Positions 1 to 8,648 are shown, counted from the first letter of the stretch. The stretch: DNA of 64,000 nt from CAYUNE01 sp964446115 (GCA_964446115.1 CAYUNE010000044.1:22063-86062), one strand, 5' to 3'. Translations and numbers: made by a program. Notes: generated by a model from the sequence alone, not told the origin.

Positions 1-474
1 GGTGAAATCATCATCCCGGATCACCGCCTCGCCCGTGGATGCCGCCGGGTCGATACTGATCGTATCCCCAAGGCAAAATGGGCCGATAAGAGCGGCGCCG
101 TCGAGAATGAGATCAAAGTTTTCATCTTCCTCGTCATTGCTCTCGTCAATGGTGGCAACCGGAACCTCGAAGTTTTCTCCGTTGAAGGTGAAGCTGAGAA
201 AACCACTGCCGCCGTCGTTGTAATCCTCGCCCTGGACGGCGGTTCCGTCGTCGAGATGATAGTTGACCTCAACAACGCATAAACTCGGCAAAGGCTCATT
301 GGTAACCAAGGTGAAAACAGCATCCTCGCCCTCGTCCACCTCAATGGAAGCCGGCGACACCGAAAGGGTGAATTCGGTTGCCGATCCGATGGAAACCAGG
401 GTCATGAGCAAAAACAGAATAACACCGATCTGCACCATCACCCGCACTGCCTCGCCTTTGAAGCGTGTCATCAT
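1..474 (-). CDS. Calx-beta domain secreted protein, PilY1 position (3' part outside window)
   Basis: Open frame of 158 codons with no stop before the window edge, so the C-terminal part is missing. The N-terminus has a hydrophobic export segment (about residues 10-30, ending near GSATEF). A Calx-beta repeat follows, with the pattern GTAVQGEDY, an acidic EDENFDLIL stretch and a closing RDDD. The start is the first of two adjacent ATG codons, five bases after a GAGGAGG ribosome site; an in-frame ATG 13 codons upstream lacks such a site. It follows pilX, where minor-pilin operons usually carry pilY1, so a pilus-tip or adhesin role is inferred from position. No PilY1 beta-propeller can be seen because the gene is cut. 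Calx-beta repeats bind calcium in other proteins. Confidence 0.7.
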   Translation of the reverse strand, partial: MMTRFKGEAVRVMVQIGVILFLLMTLVSIGSATEFTLSVSPASIEVDEGEDAVFTLVTNEPLPSLCVVEVNYHLDDGTAVQGEDYNDGGSGFLSFTFNGENFEVPVATIDESNDEEDENFDLILDGAALIGPFCLGDTISIDPAASTGEAVIRDDDFT

Positions 475-519
475 ACCAGCCTCCTCGCTGTTGTCTTCTC
501 TAGTCATATTCATGTGGCG

Positions 520-1098
520 CTATTCGGTCTGAACCCGTCGCTTGACACCCATCCTGACCATCGATGACGGACCATTGTCCTCGGAGACACCGTAGACCCA
601 GTAGGTAATCTGCATGGTGGGATTTCTGAGATTCTGGCTGTCCCCCCGATCAATACCCTGCTGGATGGCAACCTTGCGGACCGATCTATTGCTTCCGCCC
701 ACCTGGCTTGACTGCAGCAGTGCAAGGTCGCTGTCGTCGATCCGACCGTCATCGTTTTTGTCAAGATTTGCCAGGCTCTTCTCCGGCTCCTCGTCATCTT
801 TCATCTGGATCAACTGGTTACTGCCGTTACCGGGAGGATCAAGCCTGGCAACCAGCAGCTCCTGGGGGGTGCCGCTCTTGTTCATGAGCTGTTGCGCAGT
901 TTCCATGGCTGCGGATTCGGCATTGTAAAAATTCACCTTGGCCACCCGGTCATTACCGGCGATATTCAGTTCGAACTGGGTCGTCCTGGTCGCCGAGATA
1001 CCGATAACGGTCAGAATGACCATGAAGATAAGAGCGGTGACCAGCACAAAACCCTCTTCGGACGCAATCTGTTTCGTCATTGGATTTCTTTTTTTCAT
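520..1098 (-). CDS. pilX: PilX-like type IV pilus minor pilin
   Basis: 192 aa. The N-terminus carries a pilin-like segment, SEEGFVLVTALIFMVIL, then a long helix with NFYNAESAAMETAQQLM, as in the PilX N-terminal family (conserved glutamate and Ala-Glu-Ser motif). The ATG shares one base with the pilV stop (TGATG), which implies translational coupling. PilX-type minor pilins help prime pilus assembly in the inner membrane and periplasm. The C-terminal half contains an acidic DKNDDGRIDDSDL loop resembling an EF-hand-like or dockerin-like calcium loop, which is unusual for a pilin; calcium binding is inference. Confidence 0.85.
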   Translation of the reverse strand: MKKRNPMTKQIASEEGFVLVTALIFMVILTVIGISATRTTQFELNIAGNDRVAKVNFYNAESAAMETAQQLMNKSGTPQELLVARLDPPGNGSNQLIQMKDDEEPEKSLANLDKNDDGRIDDSDLALLQSSQVGGSNRSVRKVAIQQGIDRGDSQNLRNPTMQITYWVYGVSEDNGPSSMVRMGVKRRVQTE

Positions 1099-1523
1099 CA
1101 GTACACCTGGGCTCGTAAAAACTTGATCTGTGTGGTTTTGGCGCCGCCGGCAGCGCTGTAGTTCACCGTGATCGTAACATCTTTGATCCCCTGTTCATCG
1201 GCATCAATGGTATCGCCGTCCCCGTTGGCATCATATGGAGCCACTGTCCAGACTATGGATGAAATTCCAGGAGCAAGCCCGCTGGTCTCCTGATAGGGTG
1301 AATTATTGATATCAAGAGCAGGATCGTTGTAAGGAGCATTCAGCAACTGCTCAATGCGGTCACTGCCGCTGATAATACTGGTGCTCAGTTTGGCCGCCGA
1401 TGCATTTCCCCGGATCGCCGTGGTCTGCAGAGCGCTGAGACCGAGCAGGGAGATGGACAGGACCACCAGGGCAATGAGGGTTTCTATCAGGGTAATTCCC
1501 CTTTCCGAATTCAGATTATACAT
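1098..1523 (-). CDS. pilV: Type IV pilus modification protein PilV
   Basis: 141 aa. A prepilin peptidase site with the N-methylated segment is visible at the N-terminus: RGITLIETLIALVVLSISLLG, with Glu at position 5 of the mature protein. The following LQTTAIRGNASA pattern is typical of PilV. The gene lies between the PilW-like and PilX-like genes in an operon with almost no spacing. Minor pilins of this type form part of the pilus initiation complex. A second calcium-like DANGDGDTIDADE stretch occurs in the middle. Confidence 0.88.
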   Translation of the reverse strand: MYNLNSERGITLIETLIALVVLSISLLGLSALQTTAIRGNASAAKLSTSIISGSDRIEQLLNAPYNDPALDINNSPYQETSGLAPGISSIVWTVAPYDANGDGDTIDADEQGIKDVTITVNYSAAGGAKTTQIKFLRAQVY

Positions 1524-1526
1524 GAT

Positions 1527-2198
1527 CTATATTCCCAGGTTCCGGCATTTGATCACCGTCCCGAGCAGCCGCCGGCGATAGGTATCATTGACCGTCCAGG
1601 GCGTACCGCCGGGGTGGCTGTAGGAGGCGGTATTGGTAAAATTTTTGTCCGGACGCTCCGCTCTCACCAGGATGGTTACCTCCACCGTTCTGATATCGCG
1701 GGGATTGGAGGGTGAAAGCGTGGTGGAGCCGTCGGCCAGGGTGTAGAAGAACTCCAACTGCTCGACATTTTCCATGAGTATCGACCCTGTTCCGCCATTT
1801 TCGGAGCGGAGCAGGTCGTTGTCACCATCGCCGTCGCCGTCGGACATCCAGTAGGTGAGGCTCTTGACAATACCGGGATTGGCCGGATCATCCATGCGGA
1901 AGGTGATGTTGTTAGTTGCCGTGGCCGTAATCGGATCCCGGCTTGTATCCAACGGATCCAGAATGCCATTGGGATCATAGCCTGCCATGCGCAGTTCCCT
2001 GATCAGCATGGTCATGCCGGCCCGGAGGTTCTGCTGCATCTGCGCCACCTGTTCCTGGGCGATGTAACTCTGGTTCTGAGAGGTGAAGGCCATGAGCACC
2101 CCGGCGCTGATAAAGCTGCCGATCACCAGGGTGATCATCAGCTCGACAAGAGTAAAACCGCGGTTATCCGCCGTACCGGCGCAAGTAAGGAGGGACAT
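1527..2198 (-). CDS. pilW: PilW-like type IV pilus minor pilin
   Basis: About 223 aa from ATG 2198, which follows the upstream stop by two bases; a GTG at 2210 is an alternative start inside the upstream gene. The class III signal NRGFTLVELMITLVIGSFISAG gives a clear prepilin cleavage site and hydrophobic helix. The sequence QMQQNLRAGMTMLIRELRMAGYDP is diagnostic of the PilW family. An aspartate-rich SDGDGDGDNDLL loop sits in the C-terminal half. It is part of the minor-pilin operon. Confidence 0.88.
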   Translation of the reverse strand: MSLLTCAGTADNRGFTLVELMITLVIGSFISAGVLMAFTSQNQSYIAQEQVAQMQQNLRAGMTMLIRELRMAGYDPNGILDPLDTSRDPITATATNNITFRMDDPANPGIVKSLTYWMSDGDGDGDNDLLRSENGGTGSILMENVEQLEFFYTLADGSTTLSPSNPRDIRTVEVTILVRAERPDKNFTNTASYSHPGGTPWTVNDTYRRRLLGTVIKCRNLGI

Positions 2199-2200
2199 GG

Positions 2201-2749
2201 CTATATCCACCGTGAACCGTCAAATTTACGGAGCTTGACCAGTCCGGAGATATAGACGGAGATACCGTAGCAGATATCCTTATTCTTGTTCTCCAGATAG
2301 ATGGCGCTGTTGTTGGCCGTGCCGTTGGGTTTCCAGGTGACCTGCGAGGTGAGGGAGTTGGGATTGGTCGACCAGCCGGTATCGCTGGCGATACAACCGG
2401 GAGCGGCGGAGGCAAAGTCAACACCGCTCTGGTACTCGGTCAGCTGGCGGCGGAACTCGCCTGGATCCCAGCTGCCGTTGCCGTTGTCGTCAAAAAAATA
2501 ACTTCCCGGATTTGTAGAGGTTTCAAAGATGACATTGACATCGCGGTTTTCCTTGATCGCCAGCATGCGCGCCTGCTGCATGGCGGAAAAGACATCCTGG
2601 CCCGCCGACTTCAACCGGTTTCCAGGCAACCAGCTGTTGTACGCCGGTACCGCCATGGAGGCAAGAATGGCGATCACCGCAACCACCACCATGGTCTCCA
2701 CCATGGTCCATCCCTGTTCACTGGTGTACTGTCCGACTCTTCGTTTCAT
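2201..2749 (-). CDS. GspH/FimT family pseudopilin
   Basis: 182 aa. N-terminal EQGWTMVETMVVVAVIAILASMAVPAY is a prepilin-type segment with the position-5 Glu. The next helix (LKSAGQDVFSAMQQARMLAIKENRDVNV) matches GspH/FimT-type pseudopilins. The ATG has an AAAGGAG ribosome site nine bases upstream. It is the first gene of the minor-pilin operon, behind a candidate sigma-54 promoter at 2789-2804. Its stop overlaps an alternative GTG start of the PilW gene. Confidence 0.85.
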   Translation of the reverse strand: MKRRVGQYTSEQGWTMVETMVVVAVIAILASMAVPAYNSWLPGNRLKSAGQDVFSAMQQARMLAIKENRDVNVIFETSTNPGSYFFDDNGNGSWDPGEFRRQLTEYQSGVDFASAAPGCIASDTGWSTNPNSLTSQVTWKPNGTANNSAIYLENKNKDICYGISVYISGLVKLRKFDGSRWI

Positions 2750-2788
2750 GGCAAAACACTCCTTTGTTTTGTTGTTTTCCGATGGTAT

Positions 2789-2804
2789 TGCACTTATCGG
2801 ACCA
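2789..2804 (-). promoter_or_regulatory. Candidate sigma-54 (-24/-12) promoter of the minor-pilin operon
   Basis: On the minus strand the site reads TGGTCCGATAAGTGCA. It keeps the invariant GG and GC exactly ten bases apart and matches most of the consensus TGGCACG-N4-TTGCA. It lies about 40 bases upstream of the first pilin ATG, leaving a short leader. Sigma-54 control of pilins through PilR-type activators is known in related bacteria; no activator gene is seen here. Confidence 0.5.
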
Positions 2805-2897
2805 CAAAACGACTTTCTTTATATGTCGTACAATTCAGGAAAGTTAGAAATGGAAATGCAGGAAACAGGCGGAAGGTGAACTATAAAAATTTTTTCC

Positions 2898-2917
2898 AAT
2901 AGCAGCGTAATGCTATT
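2898..2917. promoter_or_regulatory. Perfect 7-bp dyad (AATAGCA-N6-TGCTATT), possible activator site
   Basis: An inverted repeat in an AT-rich stretch about 95 bases upstream of the -24 element, the usual distance for an enhancer-binding protein site. No proper T-run follows it on the minus strand, so a terminator for the upstream response regulator is less likely. The role is inferred from position. Confidence 0.3.
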
Positions 2918-3006
2918 AAAAAATATTACAGAAAAAGAGGCGGAGGAAGGTGGAAGAAACACTCCCAGAAAATGGATATCAGGCGGGAAATAAACGGTTT
3001 CCCGGG

Positions 3007-3654
3007 TCAGACGGTGACGATTTTGTGCCGGACCGCGTAATGGACCAGACCGGCAACGGAGTGAATATCGAGCTTGCCCATAATATTTTTCCGGTGGGTA
3101 TCCACCGTGCTGATGGAGATGAAGAGCTTGTCGGCAATTTCCTGGTTGGTCATGCCCTCGGCAACCATCTGCAGGATCTCCCGTTCACGATTGGTGAGCA
3201 GTCTGATTTCGCCGCTGTCCTTGGATACCTTTTCACGGGAGACAAGATCCCGGAGCACCGGAGCTTCCAGGGAAGGAGTGACGAAGGTCTTGCCCCGGTA
3301 CACCGCTCTGATGGCGTTGATCAGCATGTCGAAACTCTCCTCCTTGAGCATGAAACCCAGGGCCCCCGCCTTGAGTGCCTCCACGGCAAAAAAGGTATCG
3401 CCGTGCATGGTGAGGATAAATGCCTTGGTCTTCGGAGCTATCTTCGGCAGGCGTTTGACGATCTCGATACCGGTGAGGCCGGGCATGGCGATATCGAGGA
3501 TCGCCACATGGGGCTGCAGCTCCTCAATGCACCGCAACGACTCCTGACCGTCACCGGCTTCGCCGATCACCTGAATATCCTTGGTGGACTCGATGAGGGT
3601 ACGTAATCCCTGCCGGAACATCTGGTGGTCATCCGCCAACACAACAGTAATCAT
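3007..3654 (-). CDS. NarL/FixJ-type response regulator
   Basis: 215 aa. The receiver domain (about 1-120) has the acidic pair Asp8-Asp9, the phospho-acceptor Asp54 in AILDIAMPG, and a conserved Lys near 106. A LuxR/GerE helix-turn-helix fills about 148-212 (LTNREREILQMVAEGMTNQEIA). The start overlaps the histidine kinase stop as ATGA, so the two are cotranscribed and translationally coupled. Expected to be phosphorylated by the adjacent kinase and to bind promoters. Target genes are not evident; the minor-pilin operon lies directly downstream. Confidence 0.92.
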   Translation of the reverse strand: MITVVLADDHQMFRQGLRTLIESTKDIQVIGEAGDGQESLRCIEELQPHVAILDIAMPGLTGIEIVKRLPKIAPKTKAFILTMHGDTFFAVEALKAGALGFMLKEESFDMLINAIRAVYRGKTFVTPSLEAPVLRDLVSREKVSKDSGEIRLLTNREREILQMVAEGMTNQEIADKLFISISTVDTHRKNIMGKLDIHSVAGLVHYAVRHKIVTV

Positions 3655-6014
3655 CCCCTGCCCTCCCCTCTTCTCTCTCTTTGCAGGCCGCTTCCGGTCG
3701 AATCATTCTCCACGGGAATATCGATCACCACCCGCGTTCCCTTGTCCGGTTCCGATTCCACCGAGAGCGATCCCTCCATGGCACTGACCCACTGTTGAAT
3801 GCTGGCCAGCCCGATCCCCTTGATGGTGCGCGAGGTATCCAGTTCATTTTCCGGAACAAAACCCCTGCCCTCATCATCGACGGTGATGCGCAGGCGGCCG
3901 TTGCCGGCCTTGGCGGTGGCAACGATTTCACCGGCGCCGGCGTGTTTCCAGGCATTGTGCAACAGTTCCTTGAAGGCACGAAAGAGGTAGACCTTCTGGG
4001 AATCGGTGAGGGACAGGTCCGGGGCAAAGTCATACACCGAGATATTGATTCCCGTGCGCCGGGTGAAGTTCTTTCCATACCACTGCATGGCGGCCACCAG
4101 TCCCTGATCGTCAAGGATAGCAGGATAGAGATCGAAAATCATGGTGCGGATCTGGCGGATCATCTGCTTGACCAGCATTTTCGAGGTGCGCAGTTCCCGG
4201 GTGAAACAGGAGGCCGGCACTGCTCCGCCGGGGGGTCGGAGATCGCAGACATGCTGTTCCGACTCCTGCAGCTTGAGACTGACCAGGGCCAGATTCTGGG
4301 CCATTTCCTCATGGAGAAGCTGGCCGATGTGCCGCCGCTCCCGCTCCTCGGCCATGACGATTTCTTCCTGGAGTTTTTTCTGAAAGTTACGCTCCGCCTC
4401 CTGCTGCTGGCGCTCCTCGGTGATATCGCGCAGGATACCCTCATAGCCGATCAGCTCACCACTTTCATCATAGCGCGCCGTGGCGGTCATCAGGCAGATC
4501 CGAATGCTGCCGTCGGCCCGGGCCAGATAGGTTTCAAAATTCTTGACAAAGCCCGAGTCCTGCATGGTCTGCTCCAGCAAGGGGCGCTCCTCGTCGGTCT
4601 GCGGCGTGGACCGGCAGCAGCTCAGGGAGAGTTCCCGGGGTTCATCATCATCACCGATTCCCAACAGCTCCTTGCCGGCGCGGTTGATATCGATAATGCG
4701 GCATTTGGTATCGGTGACAAAAATGCTGTCACGGGAATTCTCAAAAATCCGCCGGTATTTTTCTTCCGATTCCTTCAGCTTGCTGATGGAATCCTCGAGC
4801 TTGGCGGCCATACTGTTGAACAACTTGCCGAACTGTCCCATATCGTCCCGGCTGAAGATGGTGGCCCGGGCGGAAAGATCACCCTTTTCGATCTTGCGGG
4901 CCGCCGCCGCCAGGGAGAGAACGGGCCGGGCGCAGCTCCAGGCAACGAACCAGGCAGCCAGGACGCAGGCAACAATCAGAATCAGGGTAAAGAGGAGAAA
5001 CGACTGCACATATTCACCGAATCCCACCAGCAGTTCAGCATCATCGACCGCGGTGAGCAGCGTCCAGTAGTTGCGTCCCTTTTTCTCCCAAACCACCCGC
5101 GTATGCTCGGCATCGGTCTTCTGCACCGCCTGGGGCAGAATAAATATCCGCTGGAATGCGAACAGGGTATCCTTGCCGGTCACGGCGCTGCGGGTAATGA
5201 TCATGCCGTCGGCATTGTCCGCCAGCACCTCCTCCAGTTCCGCCTCTTCCCGGAACATGGTTTTGCCGTTATTGAACATGAAACCAAAGGTCTTGCCGGC
5301 ATCGGGATGAAAGAGAAAATAGCCGTCACTGTTGAGCAGGTAGTACCGTTCCCCAAGCTGCACCTGCTTTTGCTGTTTGGCCATGAGGTTGAGGATGGCC
5401 GAACCAAAGACGTTGAGGACGATAACCCCGCGCTTCCTGCCCTTCTGATCATACACCGGCGTCGCGTACCGCATAACCGGCACATAGGGTCGTTCGATGC
5501 GTCCCTGCTCAACGTTGAGATCCATGGGAGAGATATAGACCTGGCCGTTGGCCAGACGAAACGAGTCCTTGAAATAATACCGGTTTTTCTTGTCCTGTAA
5601 CTCGTCGTGGGGGACGAGAATGGTGCGCTTGCCGTCGAAATTGACCCGCACCGTTTCCTGGCCGGTGTGATCAAGAAAACGGATCTGCTGAAAAATACGG
5701 TGGTGATTGGCCAGGGCCAGAAAGGCGGTTTCCACATCACGCAGGGCGGACATCTTCTCCAGGGGATGATTGGCATCAAGATACTCTCCCAGCTGCGGCA
5801 GATCGCGCAGGACCAGAAGATCACGGTACACCCACTGGAGTACGGTTCTGATATCGGTGCCGATGAGCCGCAGGTCCACCGCGGCCCGTTCCCTGGCCCG
5901 ATCCAGGGCGAACTGCCGCTGCATATAGCGGAAATAACCGCTGCTGATGACAACGGCGCTGACGGTCAGGACAATGAGGATAAAGAGTAATTTCCCGCGC
6001 AGACTGGTGAACAT
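3651..6014 (-). CDS. Membrane sensor histidine kinase (Cache-HAMP-PAS-HisKA_3)
   Basis: 787 aa. TM1 is at about 8-28, then a long periplasmic Cache-type sensor region (about 30-335), TM2 (about 340-362), HAMP (362-414) and PAS (about 420-535). A NarX-type dimerisation helix follows with phospho-acceptor His568 in the motif LLHEEMAQ, and then an HATPase domain (N-box ELLHNAWKHAG near 684, G-box DDEGRGF near 713). The large extracytoplasmic domain suggests detection of a small periplasmic molecule. It forms an operon with the response regulator through an ATGA overlap. The ligand cannot be predicted. Confidence 0.92.
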   Translation of the reverse strand: MFTSLRGKLLFILIVLTVSAVVISSGYFRYMQRQFALDRARERAAVDLRLIGTDIRTVLQWVYRDLLVLRDLPQLGEYLDANHPLEKMSALRDVETAFLALANHHRIFQQIRFLDHTGQETVRVNFDGKRTILVPHDELQDKKNRYYFKDSFRLANGQVYISPMDLNVEQGRIERPYVPVMRYATPVYDQKGRKRGVIVLNVFGSAILNLMAKQQKQVQLGERYYLLNSDGYFLFHPDAGKTFGFMFNNGKTMFREEAELEEVLADNADGMIITRSAVTGKDTLFAFQRIFILPQAVQKTDAEHTRVVWEKKGRNYWTLLTAVDDAELLVGFGEYVQSFLLFTLILIVACVLAAWFVAWSCARPVLSLAAAARKIEKGDLSARATIFSRDDMGQFGKLFNSMAAKLEDSISKLKESEEKYRRIFENSRDSIFVTDTKCRIIDINRAGKELLGIGDDDEPRELSLSCCRSTPQTDEERPLLEQTMQDSGFVKNFETYLARADGSIRICLMTATARYDESGELIGYEGILRDITEERQQQEAERNFQKKLQEEIVMAEERERRHIGQLLHEEMAQNLALVSLKLQESEQHVCDLRPPGGAVPASCFTRELRTSKMLVKQMIRQIRTMIFDLYPAILDDQGLVAAMQWYGKNFTRRTGINISVYDFAPDLSLTDSQKVYLFRAFKELLHNAWKHAGAGEIVATAKAGNGRLRITVDDEGRGFVPENELDTSRTIKGIGLASIQQWVSAMEGSLSVESEPDKGTRVVIDIPVENDSTGSGLQRERRGEGRG

Positions 6015-6051
6015 TTGGCCCTGTAATGGATACCGTTACGTTATAACCGGC

Positions 6052-6078
6052 ACTATACCATATTCCCCGCAAAGTCAA
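6052..6078 (-). promoter_or_regulatory. Candidate sigma-70 promoter of the histidine kinase operon
   Basis: On the minus strand TTGACT (6073-6078) and TATAGT (6052-6057) are separated by 15 bases; shifting the -35 by one base (TTTGAC) gives 16. The site lies about 40 bases upstream of the kinase ATG. Confidence 0.4.
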
Positions 6079-6281
6079 AACGAGCGTGGAAAGAAAGACG
6101 GTAATTGATCGCAGGCGCCGGCGGGAGAGATCCCGGATCAGGCAGGCTCCAGGGGAAAAGACGAGTGAATTCGTGACCGCCGGGAGGCTGGAAGACAAGG
6201 AGGAGGATAGTCAAGCAGGGCTACAGGAAGAATACACGGCAACCGGTCAGCAGCAAAACACCCAAGAAAAAACCGGCCCCG
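6079..6281. other. Gene-poor interval, left part
   Basis: Part of the roughly 700-base interval between the kinase start (6014) and the RegA-like stop (6719). Short open frames on both strands have no recognisable domain or good ribosome site. The remainder of the interval holds the small ORF at 6282-6455 and a repeat copy from 6664. Confidence 0.3.
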
Positions 6282-6455
6282 TCAGTTCTGAACCGCCTTG
6301 CGCGCCTCCCTGTTCCGGCGGGTGCGGGACGATTGGTACCGCTTACCCCTTTTCCCGGCAAGGGCGCATGAACGGCGACACATTCGGCAGATTGAACTGT
6401 TATACAATTCTCGACCTGTTTTGATACAGGCGGCAACGGATTCACTCGCTTTCAT
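6282..6455 (-). CDS. Possible small basic cysteine-containing protein
   Basis: 57 codons from an ATG with a strong GAGGG ribosome site six bases upstream. The predicted protein has an ICRMCRRSC cluster and a very basic C-terminal half (KRGKRYQSSRTRRNREARK), which would suit metal or nucleic-acid binding. No family is recognised. It sits alone in a gene-poor interval between two regulatory systems. The main alternative is a chance frame; codon statistics and homologues would decide. Confidence 0.3.
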   Translation of the reverse strand: MKASESVAACIKTGRELYNSSICRMCRRSCALAGKRGKRYQSSRTRRNREARKAVQN

Positions 6456-6663
6456 TCTTTTCCCTCTGGTTAACAGCATTAGCAGAAATGAAAAGCAAAA
6501 AGAATACCTTGAAGACGGTATTTTTTTCAACAACAATCATTTTTCCGTCATTGGAACAATTCCTGCCGTCATGCCGTAACCAGCCGCTGGAGAAGTAATC
6601 CAGCGTGTACATACCGTTTCGGAAACATAATCAAAAAAACAATATCTGTTTCAGCCTCTCTTC

Positions 6664-6720
6664 TTGTAACCGATCACAGCCGTGCAACCAGACGCTCTAT
6701 CTTTCCTCCAAACTGTAATT
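6664..6720 (+). repeat. Intergenic repeat copy A (core only)
   Basis: Starts TTGTAACCGATCACAG and continues through CTTTCCTCCAAACTGTAAT, matching the core of copies C, D and E. The long hairpin half is missing. It runs into the stop codon of the RegA-like gene, so the repeat's TAA supplies the terminator codon on the opposite strand. Confidence 0.55.
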
Positions 6721-7255
6721 AGCTCTTCTTCTCCGGCGGCGCGTAGCGGTTGAGCTTCCGCTGCAGGGTGCGACGATGGATATCGAGTTTCTTGGCGGCG
6801 GCACTGATATTGCCGTTACATTCATGCAGCACCCGTTGAATATGTTCCCATTCCACTCGTGAAAGCGTCGGCGGCGAGAAGTCATACTGCCTGTCACTGG
6901 CATGCGTATCCGGATGAAATGCCTGCAGAATCTCGTTGATATCCGCCGGCTTGCCCAGATAGGAGACCGCCCCCAGCCTGATGGCCTCGGTGGCGGTAGC
7001 GATGCTGCCGTAGCCGGAAAGGACGACGATTCGCAGCTCCGGAGCCAGCCGCAATCCCTCACGGATCAACTCCAGGCCGCTGCGGCCGGGCATTTTCAGG
7101 TCGATAACCGCCAGGGAGGGACGGTGACGGCCGATCATCTCCATGGCCTCCTCATACCCTGCCGCGGCAAACACCTTATATCCCCGCCGGGCCAGTCCAC
7201 GGGCGAGGATCTCCCGAAAGTTGTCGTTATCATCAACGATGAGGATGCTCTCCAT
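6719..7255 (-). CDS. regA: RegA/PrrA/ActR-type response regulator
   Basis: 178 aa. The receiver domain has Asp8-Asp9 and phospho-acceptor Asp52 (AVIDLKMPG). A C-terminal Fis-type helix-turn-helix follows (about 130-172, NGNISAAAKKLDIHRRTLQRKL), the arrangement and length typical of RegA/PrrA. It overlaps the end of the RegB-like kinase gene by 23 bases, so the two form an operon. In proteobacteria this pair controls respiratory and redox genes in response to quinone and thiol state. Its place at the end of the cytochrome cluster suggests it controls that cluster, which is inference. Confidence 0.88.
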   Translation of the reverse strand: MESILIVDDNDNFREILARGLARRGYKVFAAAGYEEAMEMIGRHRPSLAVIDLKMPGRSGLELIREGLRLAPELRIVVLSGYGSIATATEAIRLGAVSYLGKPADINEILQAFHPDTHASDRQYDFSPPTLSRVEWEHIQRVLHECNGNISAAAKKLDIHRRTLQRKLNRYAPPEKKS

Positions 7256-8648
7256 GGCCGCTCTCCATGCTTTTACCGTCCATCGGCAGGGATTCCCCTG
7301 CCCCGGAATGATCTCTGCCGTCCACCCGCAACCTCAGGGTCACGGTTGTACCGCTTGCCGGGGTGCTCGCAATCTCAAGGCCGCCGCCGAAGCGTTCGGC
7401 CAGGGTCCTGGCGAGAAAAAGTCCCAGTCCCATACCGGATTCCTTGGTGGAGAAGAAGGGATCACAGGCGCGGGCAACCAGGCCCTCTTCCATTCCCTTG
7501 CCCTCGTCCTTCACCGTCAGCAACAAGAATTGGTCCCGCATCCGCCACTGCAAACGCACCTCCAGATCTTTTTCCGTACTTTCCAGGCCATTTTTGAGCA
7601 GGGACCTCACCACGCGGCAGAATGAACGAAAAGGCAGAATCAGCTCCGTGTCCCGTCCTTTTTCCTGTACCCGCAGTCGCCGACGCGCCGCCCGGGGCAG
7701 GGAACGCGTTATCCTGCCGATCGCCTGGTCAATGGTGAACTTCCGCACCTCTTCGCCCCGGTGTTCCCCGGCTCCCGCCGCCATTTCATAGAGAATTTCC
7801 TTACATTGGACAATATTGTCCCGGATCAGCTCCACATCCTCCCGGCTCTGTTTTCCCGGTTCTTCGGGGTTGTCAAGCATCTCACCGGCGGCTACGGCAA
7901 TGGTGGAAAGCGGGGTAGAGAGTTCATGGGCGGCCCCGGCCGCCAGAGCGGTAAGCGAGGCGAGCTTCTCGTTGCGGGAACGCTCCCGGGCGAGATGGCG
8001 TTCCATGGCCCATTTGCGTTCCGCCTCCCGTCTGATGCGATCGATGAAGTAGATCAGAAAAAAAACGGTGATACCAAAGGCGATCCAATGTCCCTGGAGG
8101 TAGAGAAAGATATATTGCGTCAATACCCGCGGATCAAAACCGGATGCTCCCCCCATGCCGGGGAAAGAGCGCAGGGAACGGAAGGCGGGCGGCAAAAGCA
8201 GCAGATAACAGAAAAGCGTCCAGATGGTCAACCCCAGGGTCCACTGGCCCGGCAGGATCATGGCGGCGAAGACGATATGGATGACATAGAGAAAGATAAA
8301 GGGATTCAGGGCGCCGCCGGTGAAAAAGAGCATCCCGGTCAGCAACAGGATATCGAGGAAAAAGATCATCCCGACCATGGGGGTCGGCACCGGGACTCCC
8401 CGCCGGTGGAGACACATCAGGAGGCCATTGGAGGTCCCTTCAAAGAAGAAGAGGGTCGCAATGATAAAAAGCGGCAGACCCAGGCGTGAAAAAATCTCCA
8501 TCCTGGTCTGCAGCAACAGCGAAATTCCCAGGACCAGCAACAACCTGCACACCAGGGCCGACCACCGCAACCGCAGCACCCAAGGCAGCATCGCAGGCCG
8601 GTGCTGCTCCTCACACCGTCCCCGGCGCTCCACACTTTTTCCGGTCAT
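7233..8648 (-). CDS. regB: RegB/PrrB-type redox sensor histidine kinase
   Basis: 471 aa from ATG 8648. The frame is open to 8876, but the extra N-terminus has no family support; an ATG at 8591 is also possible. Six hydrophobic segments fill about 25-205. The quinone-sensing motif GGALNPF is at 111-117. The phosphorylation box AAHELSTPLSTI has His241, and a Cys (residue 282, VQCKEIL) lies 41 residues later, matching the spacing of the redox-active cysteine in Rhodobacter RegB. The HATPase domain ends the protein (KDEGKGM, GMGLGLFLARTL). The kinase would read membrane quinol state and phosphorylate RegA. It is the last two-component system of the cytochrome cluster. Confidence 0.88.
   Translation of the reverse strand: MTGKSVERRGRCEEQHRPAMLPWVLRLRWSALVCRLLLVLGISLLLQTRMEIFSRLGLPLFIIATLFFFEGTSNGLLMCLHRRGVPVPTPMVGMIFFLDILLLTGMLFFTGGALNPFIFLYVIHIVFAAMILPGQWTLGLTIWTLFCYLLLLPPAFRSLRSFPGMGGASGFDPRVLTQYIFLYLQGHWIAFGITVFFLIYFIDRIRREAERKWAMERHLARERSRNEKLASLTALAAGAAHELSTPLSTIAVAAGEMLDNPEEPGKQSREDVELIRDNIVQCKEILYEMAAGAGEHRGEEVRKFTIDQAIGRITRSLPRAARRRLRVQEKGRDTELILPFRSFCRVVRSLLKNGLESTEKDLEVRLQWRMRDQFLLLTVKDEGKGMEEGLVARACDPFFSTKESGMGLGLFLARTLAERFGGGLEIASTPASGTTVTLRLRVDGRDHSGAGESLPMDGKSMESGHGEHPHR

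Noticed and set aside
3681..5600. Long plus-strand open frame (639 codons) opposite the histidine kinase
   Set aside because: It is antisense to a kinase with all domains intact, and shows no domain of its own; high GC coding often leaves long antisense frames.
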